NCBI RefSeq assembly: GCF_030540825.1
Contig: NZ_JAUOEO010000001.1
Coordinates: 3,981,001-4,045,000, forward strand
Length of the DNA stretch: 64,000 nt
Direction: 5' to 3'
Source: Flavivirga spongiicola
GTDB taxonomy: Bacteria; Bacteroidota; Bacteroidia; Flavobacteriales; Flavobacteriaceae
Shown here: positions 62,488 through 64,000 of the stretch, one piece after another
Position numbering within the stretch: position 1 is the first letter of the stretch
How the letters are laid out: every line of letters begins with the position of its first letter
The notes under the pieces: model-generated
The model's database searches: none
The model's input: the letters and a program-made list of their open reading frames with translations, nothing else
What the model was told of the DNA's origin: nothing
Translations under genes and position numbers: made by a program

Positions 62488-63862
62488 AGACGACAAGACA
62501 TTAAGAATAATGATAGACTTTTGCGCTACCATTATTCATCATGGGCATATCCGATTAATAAAGAAGGCTAAGGAATATTTTATAAATCATAATACCATTA
62601 TTATAATTGGCTTATCTACCGATGATGAAATTATAAAACACAAGGGATATCAATCTGAGTTAGACTTTAACCATAGAAAAGAGGTATTAGAAGCTTTAAG
62701 AGATGTTGATGAAGTTATTCCTACTCCTTGGGATATAACCAATGTTATTCTAGATACTTATAATATAGATTATTTAATTCATGGTTCAGACAATCAAAAC
62801 GATGCAGATAACACTATAACATTCTCAAGGACTAAAGGAGTTTCAAGTAATAAATTACGAAAGAGAACTGTGAATTCGATAGTACAAAAACGTAATTCTA
62901 GTAAAATTATGTTTACACCAGGGCCATCAAACATGTCATATTTAAATATGTTTGACTTAAAAGGAGTATTTGGGCGTGGAGATGAAGAATATACTCATAT
63001 AGAAGCTCTTGTCTTGAACAATATTTTGAATCTAACAGGGCACGACAAAATTGTTAGATTTCAAGGAGGAGGTACAACAGCTATAGATATTGCCACTTCT
63101 AATATTGTTTTAGGAAAAATACTAATTATAGATTCCGGATACTATAGTCGTCGATTAGAGGTAATAATTAGCAATAAATTAAAAATGTTGCCAGATACAA
63201 CATTTAAAGTTATTAAATATAAAGATATTGAAGGAGAAATGGCTGTGAACAATACCTATGATTGGGTGGCAACTGCCTATGCAGAAACGGCTGATGCTTT
63301 TTTGTGTGATATTGAGCTATTAAAATCATTATCGGATTCTAAAAAGGCAAAATTATTCTTAGATGCTACAGCTTCTATCAATCTCGAGCCAAATCATGAC
63401 TTAGCTGATGCTTGTACATTTAGTTCATGTAAAGGGTTAGGTGGCTTAACAGGAGCTGGATTTATTACCTACAAAGATGCTGCATATAAACCCGAAAGGA
63501 GAGGAGATGTCCCATTTACTATGGATATCGATACGCATATTAATAAATTGTATACAGGACCGTATCATGCTATATGTTCCTTGTATAGTATTTCAAAAGA
63601 CTTTAAGAATATTACTAAAAATGTTAAGCAAAGTAAGGCTGCCTTTTTAGAAAAGTATAAGGATAGAATTATTAGGTCAACGAGTGATCAGCCATTGATT
63701 TCTACTTTAATAGAGGTAAATAATATAGAATCGAATAAAAATGTAGTATTATATCAACCAAGAACAGCTCCTGAGAATACGGCTGTAATTTGTCATTTTG
63801 GGGATATGTTTACCAATGAAAAAGATATCGGTAAAATATATGATGCCTTAATAATTGAGTGA
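62474..63862 (+). CDS. Cytidylyltransferase-2-aminoethylphosphonate aminotransferase fusion
   Basis: 462 residues in two domains. The N-terminal domain (about 8-135) is a TagD-like nucleotidyltransferase with an intact HHGH at 22-25 and the C-terminal loop VSSNKLRKR at 123-131. The second domain (about 140-462) is a class V PLP aminotransferase of the AEP:pyruvate type, with MFTPGPSNMSYLNMF, RFQGGGTTAIDIA and Lys320 in SSCKGLGG as the Schiff-base lysine. It would convert phosphonoacetaldehyde to 2-aminoethylphosphonate and then probably make CMP-AEP. A related fusion with a different nucleotidyltransferase fold (PntC of Treponema) is established to make CMP-AEP. The operon likely continues beyond the window. 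Confidence 0.85.
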   Translation: MIKNKDDKTLRIMIDFCATIIHHGHIRLIKKAKEYFINHNTIIIIGLSTDDEIIKHKGYQSELDFNHRKEVLEALRDVDEVIPTPWDITNVILDTYNIDYLIHGSDNQNDADNTITFSRTKGVSSNKLRKRTVNSIVQKRNSSKIMFTPGPSNMSYLNMFDLKGVFGRGDEEYTHIEALVLNNILNLTGHDKIVRFQGGGTTAIDIATSNIVLGKILIIDSGYYSRRLEVIISNKLKMLPDTTFKVIKYKDIEGEMAVNNTYDWVATAYAETADAFLCDIELLKSLSDSKKAKLFLDATASINLEPNHDLADACTFSSCKGLGGLTGAGFITYKDAAYKPERRGDVPFTMDIDTHINKLYTGPYHAICSLYSISKDFKNITKNVKQSKAAFLEKYKDRIIRSTSDQPLISTLIEVNNIESNKNVVLYQPRTAPENTAVICHFGDMFTNEKDIGKIYDALIIE

Positions 63863-64000
63863 ATATTTTTATTGCTAAGCAGTTAGTAAATGCCTTTTGT
63901 GTCAAGTATTAAATTAATTATTCTTTTCTAATACCATCATCGTTAAGAGACATGTTTTAAATAATATAGTAAAAAACATTTTTAGTTACCTTATCAAATG

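Noticed and set aside
1..64000. tRNA, rRNA or CRISPR array
   Set aside because: I looked in all larger gaps for T-loop-like GTTCRA motifs with acceptor stems, rRNA cores and regularly spaced direct repeats, and saw none. A covariance-model scan would be decisive.

Overview
The window looks like chromosome of a marine or soil-type member of the Flavobacteriaceae (Bacteroidetes). The evidence is low G+C, paired SusC/SusD genes, several TonB-dependent receptors with carboxypeptidase-regulatory-like N-termini, a hybrid two-component sensor with beta-propeller repeats, DUF4249-type lipoproteins, promoters of the Bacteroidetes TTG-N20-TAnnTTTG type, and few visible Shine-Dalgarno sequences. I saw no rRNA or tRNA genes, CRISPR array, insertion sequence or prophage.

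Layout. 1-10.2 kb is a polysaccharide-utilization locus: a sensor cut by the left edge, diverging from a GH109-like Gfo/Idh/MocA enzyme, SusC, SusD, a fasciclin-domain lipoprotein and a second surface lipoprotein. 10.2-15.5 kb is a decayed accessory stretch. It holds a VWA protein carrying TonB-plug domains but no barrel, gene fragments, several terminator-like hairpins, an AraC regulator, and a fragment of a second copy of the VWA gene. 15.5-26.5 kb holds housekeeping and stress genes: DoxX, a lipoprotein, a DUF3352-like protein, an acyl-CoA carboxylase beta subunit, a DoxX-like/FMN reductase/MarR operon with a clear promoter and palindromic operator, two pirins, and EttA.

26.9-38.1 kb is a co-directional run of mostly unrecognised genes. 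It comprises a coiled-coil protein, membrane proteins, a soluble protein, an AAA ATPase with a non-canonical Walker B, NudK and small membrane proteins. Many gene gaps contain short palindromic repeats. This is one of two candidates for an undescribed system. 38.2-50.1 kb holds an S9 oligopeptidase, a MarR-GNAT fusion with its own palindrome, an STN-type TonB receptor/DUF4249/macroglobulin-like operon, a formimidoylglutamase-like ureohydrolase and a coiled-coil membrane protein. 50.5-58.5 kb holds a Crp/Fnr regulator, fumarase, peroxiredoxin, a 58-residue membrane protein, a TonB receptor, and a translationally coupled prfB-HAD-ArsC operon. The prfB gene has the classic +1 frameshift site.

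58.7-63.9 kb is an aminoethylphosphonate pathway: a CapK/PaaK-like adenylate-forming enzyme, PEP mutase with an N-terminal nucleotidyltransferase-like domain, phosphonopyruvate decarboxylase, and an aminotransferase fused to an apparently intact TagD-like cytidylyltransferase domain. Together these suggest synthesis and CMP-activation of 2-aminoethylphosphonate for decorating a surface glycan or lipid. The operon probably continues past the right edge.
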